In this document: positions 24,105 to 27,365 of the stretch, one piece after another
How the letters are laid out: each line of letters opens with the position of its first letter
Numbering within the stretch: the first letter of the stretch is position 1
NCBI GenBank assembly: GCA_013824215.1
Contig: PNNM01000006.1
Location: forward strand, 1-27,365
Length of the DNA: 27,365 nt
Reading direction: 5' to 3'
DNA from: Coriobacteriaceae bacterium
GTDB lineage: Bacteria; Actinomycetota; Coriobacteriia; Anaerosomatales; D1FN1-002
Program-made: the position numbers and the translations under genes
The notes under the pieces: generated by a model
What the model was told of the DNA's origin: nothing
The model's input: the letters and a program-made list of their open reading frames with translations, nothing else
Database searches by the model: none

Positions 24105-25160
24105 CTATTGCATCGCGATGTTGATGTTCGTCGGGACCACCTGGAACCAGGTGTTGCCCTGCGCGAGGCGGACGGTGGACCCGTCCTCGGCCTTCAGCAC
24201 CGGCGGGGAGCCGTTCGCGGCCCAGGTGCAGTCGAAGCGCTGGCCGCCACGGAACAGTGTGGCGCGGCCCGACCCGGTCAGGTTGATGTCGAGCGTCGTG
24301 GTCCCGGCCGCGTCGCGGCTGCCTGTGGCATGCGTCTTCGCCCACAGGACCACCACGTTGCGCGCCTCGAGCTGCTTTTCGGTGGCGGCGTCCATGTGCG
24401 GCTTGCCGTTGTTGACCCGCTTGTACGTCCGCGCCTTGGCGTCGTACATCCAGACCACCTTGTTCGCCGGGGAGAACGGCACCGTGATCCTCGTGACCGT
24501 GAAAGTGCCGGGCCTGCTGCGCCGCTCGAACGCGAACGGCCTGAGCTTCTGGGTCGTCGGCCAGCCCTTGGACTTGGCGACCTGGCGGGCCTTCTCGATG
24601 TTCACGAACAGGTTGTGCGGCGCGCTCTTGAACGTGACGCGCGTGTAGCACTTCGTGATCCCCGCGTCCTCGGAGAGGTTCTCGATGCCCGCCTTGCGGA
24701 TCTTCGCTCCGACCGAGCTGCTCGAACCCGAGAAGACGAAGAGCGCGTGGTACTGCGGCACGATGTGCGTGTCGGAGATGCGGGCGCTGCGGACCGGTCC
24801 GATGAGCGGCGGGCTCTGGGAGTGATAGACCGCGTTGAACCGCGTGATGCCGCCCTCGACCAGCGACTCGTAGACGACGTCCGCGAACTGCAGCGCGGTC
24901 TGAGGACGCGCTTCGGGGGCGTTCTCGACCTTCACCGAGACGACCCTCCTGGACACGGCGGCATCACTGGGTGCGTCCAGGCCCGTCAGCGGCCATCGTG
25001 ACGGCTCGGCGGGCTTGGGCACGACCCTCTCGGCATCCGTCTTGGGCCACGGGGAGGTCACCTCGGCAGGCGCACGGCAACCCACGACCGCGACCAGCGC
25101 GATCGAGAGGCACAACGCCGCCAGGGCGCGAAGCCCGCGTGTGGTGGGGAACGTGACCAT
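24105..25160 (-). CDS. DUF3048-domain (YerB-like) lipoprotein
   Basis: A 351-aa exported lipoprotein. A signal peptide (TTRGLRALAALCLSIALVAV) ends in a lipobox-like VVGC, lipidated Cys at residue 28. The mature part starts the DUF3048 pattern at PLTGLDAPSD, with VSVKVENAPEARPQTALQFA and D-V-V-Y-E-S-L-V-E-G-G-I-T-R-F, then IGPVRSARISDTHI. The C-terminal subdomain ends GNTWFQVVPTNINI. B. subtilis YerB belongs here; the function is unknown. ATG at 25160 is used; a GGAG lies unusually close. Longer upstream readings cross the small plus-strand gene and are rejected. It is read toward pdxS. Confidence 0.9.
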   Translation of the reverse strand: MVTFPTTRGLRALAALCLSIALVAVVGCRAPAEVTSPWPKTDAERVVPKPAEPSRWPLTGLDAPSDAAVSRRVVSVKVENAPEARPQTALQFADVVYESLVEGGITRFNAVYHSQSPPLIGPVRSARISDTHIVPQYHALFVFSGSSSSVGAKIRKAGIENLSEDAGITKCYTRVTFKSAPHNLFVNIEKARQVAKSKGWPTTQKLRPFAFERRSRPGTFTVTRITVPFSPANKVVWMYDAKARTYKRVNNGKPHMDAATEKQLEARNVVVLWAKTHATGSRDAAGTTTLDINLTGSGRATLFRGGQRFDCTWAANGSPPVLKAEDGSTVRLAQGNTWFQVVPTNINIAMQ

Positions 25161-25237
25161 GCTCCGCGAAAGGGTACGTGGCGCCTCGGGGGTGGTCAAG
25201 CGGACACCCCGGCCGCCGGTTGCGGACGGCACGCGGT

Positions 25238-25267
25238 TTGCGGCGAGCGGCCCGCGTCCGATACATT
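25238..25267 (+). promoter_or_regulatory. Candidate promoter for the small cysteine-containing gene
   Basis: TTGCGG (25238-25243), an 18-nt spacer and TACATT (25262-25267). The start would be near 25274, with a 25-nt leader. Each element matches four of six consensus bases. Confidence 0.4.
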
Positions 25268-25298
25268 CTGCGAGACCCGATGGCGAAAAGGCGCGCCG

Positions 25299-25517
25299 AT
25301 GCCCTGCCGGCTCCTCCACGTGATAGAGCAGCCCGATCCGGACCCCTACCGGGACCCGGAGCTCAAGGACGTGGTCGGCGCCTTCCCGAGTTTCTACTGC
25401 GCCAACTGCACCCCGCTGCGACCACTCTTGCCCGGGGAGACCGTGAAGTGCCTGGAGCGCGCGGAGCCGTGCTGGAAGCGCCCCGACCGTATCTGCGAGG
25501 ACCGAGCGGACAGCTAG
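25299..25517 (+). CDS. Small cysteine-containing protein, function unknown
   Basis: A 72-aa soluble protein with six Cys: Cys3, a C-A-N-C pair in FYCANCTPLRP, then KCLE, EPCWK and RICED. The spacing of the four later Cys could hold a zinc ion or disulfides. It is acidic at both ends and rich in Pro. No family is recognised. Third codon positions are mostly G/C and the predicted promoter is upstream; AAAAGG is a weak SD. Its TAG overlaps the lgt stop on the other strand through a shared CTAG. Confidence 0.65.
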   Translation: MPCRLLHVIEQPDPDPYRDPELKDVVGAFPSFYCANCTPLRPLLPGETVKCLERAEPCWKRPDRICEDRADS

Positions 25518-26317
25518 CCGTCTCCGCCCGCCGTCCGCTCCTCGCGGAGCGCCCGCCACACGAGCCAGGCCCCGGCGGCGACGAGCGGCAGCGAGAGCAC
25601 CTGCCCCATCGTGGCCCCCGGCAGCAGGAAGCCTATCTGCGCGTCCGGCTCGCGGAAGAACTCGACGAAGATGCGGAACGCCCCGTAGAGACAGACCATC
25701 GTGCCGATCATGAACCCGTCCGGTCTGCGGCGCCGGGACAGCAGGAGCAGGACGACGAGCAGCACCGCCCCCTCGAGAGCCGCCTCGTACAGCTGGCTGG
25801 GATGCCTTGCCAGCGGCCCCGCGCCCGGGAACACCATGCCCCAGGAGACCCCGGTGACCCGGCCCCAAAGCTCGGGCTTCGCGAAGTTGGCGAGACGTCC
25901 CAGCAACAGGCCGATGGGCGCGCCGACGGCGCCCGCGTCGCACAGACGCAGGAAGGTCACTTTGAGACGCCGGCTCTCGACCCACGCGGCGACCATGATC
26001 CCGGCCAGCCCGCCGTGGAAGGACATGCCGCCGCTCCAGACGCGCAGGACCTCGAGCGGGTGCGACAGGTAGTAGCCCGGGTCGTAGAAGAGCACGTAGC
26101 CGAGCCGAGCGCCGAGCACGACACCCAGCGTCGCAGCGAGCAACACCTCCACGACGTCGTCGTCGGACAGGCCCATACACCACGTGCGGTTCAGCCGGCG
26201 CAGGACGAGGGCCGCCCCCACGAGGCCCAGCACGTAGGCGAGGCCGTACCAGCGGACCTCCACCGGCCCCACTGCGAACGCGACCGGATCGAGCCCGGGA
26301 TACGCCAGTGCCGCCAC
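25514..26317 (-). CDS. lgt: Phosphatidylglycerol:prolipoprotein diacylglyceryl transferase
   Basis: Lgt (267 aa) attaches diacylglycerol to the lipobox Cys of prolipoproteins, such as the two in this window. It is a seven-helix membrane protein; visible motifs are RWYGLAYVLG, VWSGGMSFHGGLAG with the conserved His, the Lgt signature GRLANFAKPELWGR, HPSQLYEA and FRIFVEFFREPD. GTG at 26317 gives the proper N-terminus (MAALAYPGLDPVAFAVGP) and follows the htpX stop by 1 nt. The longer reading to 26548 overlaps htpX in another frame. Confidence 0.96.
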   Translation of the reverse strand: MAALAYPGLDPVAFAVGPVEVRWYGLAYVLGLVGAALVLRRLNRTWCMGLSDDDVVEVLLAATLGVVLGARLGYVLFYDPGYYLSHPLEVLRVWSGGMSFHGGLAGIMVAAWVESRRLKVTFLRLCDAGAVGAPIGLLLGRLANFAKPELWGRVTGVSWGMVFPGAGPLARHPSQLYEAALEGAVLLVVLLLLSRRRRPDGFMIGTMVCLYGAFRIFVEFFREPDAQIGFLLPGATMGQVLSLPLVAAGAWLVWRALREERTAGGDG

Positions 26318-26318
26318 G

Positions 26319-27203
26319 TCACATCGCCTCCAGCCTGCGGATCCGCTCCTCGATGGGCGGATGCGTGTCGAAGAGGCGGTCCAGCCCCTTGCGGCGGTCC
26401 TTGAGCGGGTTGTAGATCCACAGCGGCTCGGTCGCACGGTTCGCCACCCGCAGGGGCGCCGGGTCGGCCGCGATCTTGCGCAGCGCCTCGGCCAGACCGT
26501 CCGGGTACCGTGTGAGCACGGCCGCGTTCGCGTCCGCCAGGTACTCACGCTTGCGCGAGATCGCCATCCGCATCACGAGCGCGGCCACCGGCGCGAGCAG
26601 CGCGAGCACGAGTCCGACGGCCGCCAGCCCGGCATTGCCGCCCCGGTCCTCGTCGATGCCGCCCCAGATGATCGAGCGCGCCATCCACTCGGAGACGTAC
26701 GCGACCGTGCCGGCGAGCACGGCCGTCAGCATCTGCAGCCGGGTGTCGTAGTTGATGATGTGCGAGAGCTCGTGGGCGATGACACCCTCGAGCTCGTAGC
26801 GGCCCATCTTCTCGAGCAGGCCTGTGGTGAGCGCGATCGCGGCATGCTGCGGGTCGCGCCCCGTGGCGAACGCGTTCGGAGCGGGGTCCTCGATCACATA
26901 GACGGAGGGCGGCACCGGCAGACCCGAGGCGATCGCGAGGCCCTCGATATGGTTCACTATCTGCGCCCCCTGAGGGCTGTCCTTGGTCACCTGACGCGCC
27001 CGGCTCATCCCGAGGACGATGCGGTCCGAGTACCAGTAGGAGCCGACCGCCGAGAAGAGCGCGATGAAGAAGAAGCAGAACGACAGCGCCCCGCCCGCGC
27101 CCGAGATCTCGTCGAACACGAACCCGAGCAGGATGACGAAGAGCACGAAGCCCGTCATGAGCATCGTGCTCTTCAGTTTGTTCGATGCTACCTGGTCGAA
27201 CAC
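26319..27203 (-). CDS. htpX: M48 zinc metalloprotease HtpX
   Basis: HtpX (294 aa) is an inner-membrane protease of membrane quality control. Two N-terminal helices (about 14-30, 39-56) lead to IASGLPVPPSVYVIEDPAPN and the active site HELSH with His144, Glu145 and His148; a later helix pair is followed by REYLADANA, whose Glu is the third zinc ligand. It ends FDTHPPIEERIRRLEAM. GTG at 27203 is the best start. It follows lemA by 12 nt and precedes lgt by 1 nt, so the three form one operon. Compare its inactive relative at 16935-18113. Confidence 0.96.
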   Translation of the reverse strand: MFDQVASNKLKSTMLMTGFVLFVILLGFVFDEISGAGGALSFCFFFIALFSAVGSYWYSDRIVLGMSRARQVTKDSPQGAQIVNHIEGLAIASGLPVPPSVYVIEDPAPNAFATGRDPQHAAIALTTGLLEKMGRYELEGVIAHELSHIINYDTRLQMLTAVLAGTVAYVSEWMARSIIWGGIDEDRGGNAGLAAVGLVLALLAPVAALVMRMAISRKREYLADANAAVLTRYPDGLAEALRKIAADPAPLRVANRATEPLWIYNPLKDRRKGLDRLFDTHPPIEERIRRLEAM

Positions 27204-27215
27204 GCCATCGGCAGT

Positions 27216-27365
27216 CTAGAACTGGACCTTCGGCGTTTCTTTGGCGGCTTCCTCGATCTCGAAGTACTCGCGAGCCGAGAAGCCGAAGATGCCGGCGACG
27301 AGGTTGGCCGGGAACGCCTGGATGCCGGTGTTGAAGCTCATGACCGAGTCGTTGTAGAACTGGCG
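27216..27365 (-). CDS. lemA: LemA family protein, C-terminal fragment
   Basis: The last 49 codons of a LemA protein. The reverse strand reads RQFYNDSVMSFNTGIQAFPA then N-L-V-A-G-I-F-G-F and SAREYFEIEE, ending KVQF and TAG. R-x-Y/F-N-D-x-V-x-x-(F/Y)-N and F-P-x-N-x-(V/I)-A-x-x-F-G-F are the family signature of the C-terminal helix bundle. The N-terminal membrane helix lies outside the window. LemA and HtpX are often adjacent. Confidence 0.9.
   Translation of the reverse strand, partial: RQFYNDSVMSFNTGIQAFPANLVAGIFGFSAREYFEIEEAAKETPKVQF

Noticed and set aside
23475..25001. A 508-codon plus-strand frame opposite pdxS and the DUF3048 gene
   Set aside because: Shadow frame of pdxS and the lipoprotein; no start site or motif.

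Overview
The window is high-GC, gene-dense bacterial DNA with GTG/TTG starts, several SD-less genes and many stop/start overlaps. The gene set and order (ruvCAB, queA, tgt, yajC, secDF, recJ) and markers of anaerobic or microaerobic life (superoxide reductase, an iron-sulfur flavoprotein, the oxygen-independent queuosine enzyme QueH) suggest an actinobacterium, perhaps a Coriobacteriia-like anaerobe. That placement is inference from gene content. No tRNA, rRNA, CRISPR array, insertion sequence or prophage was seen, and no stretch above 300 bases lacks a gene.

Layout. 1-4601 (minus strand): start of recJ, then secF, secD, an HD-domain phosphohydrolase, yajC and tgt, i.e. protein export plus tRNA-guanine exchange. 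4686-6273 (plus): an ECF sigma factor and its membrane anti-sigma factor sit between tgt and queA, which are often adjacent. 6282-9966: queA, a small unknown protein, a PHP-domain phosphoesterase, queH, a GDT1/UPF0016 metal transporter and a cold-shock gene. With tgt, queA and queH the last steps of queuosine synthesis lie within 6 kb. 10101-13091: a secreted membrane-anchored protein co-translated with a cysteine hydrolase, then superoxide reductase, a MarR regulator and an iron-sulfur flavoprotein, which looks like a redox-stress neighbourhood. 13172-18499: a LysE-type exporter, an unknown 132-aa protein, a lipoprotein, an ABC-F ATPase, a degenerate M48 (HtpX-like) membrane protein with a cysteine-rich insert, and a second cold-shock gene. 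18672-20802: ruvC-ruvA-ruvB, preceded by a good LexA box. 20902-21697: two small membrane proteins, one carrying an apparent frameshift in a poly-G run. 21706-23972: yebC, pdxT and pdxS (pyridoxal phosphate synthase). 24105-27365: a DUF3048 lipoprotein, a small cysteine-containing protein, lgt, htpX and the end of lemA.

The most unusual items are the M48 homologue that has lost all three zinc-ligand positions while a real HtpX lies 8 kb away; the frameshifted zinc-ribbon/pilin-like gene; a superoxide reductase with Lys at the usual Glu position; six convergent gene pairs that all end in TAG, three of them sharing one CTAG; and a symmetric divergent promoter in front of queA.
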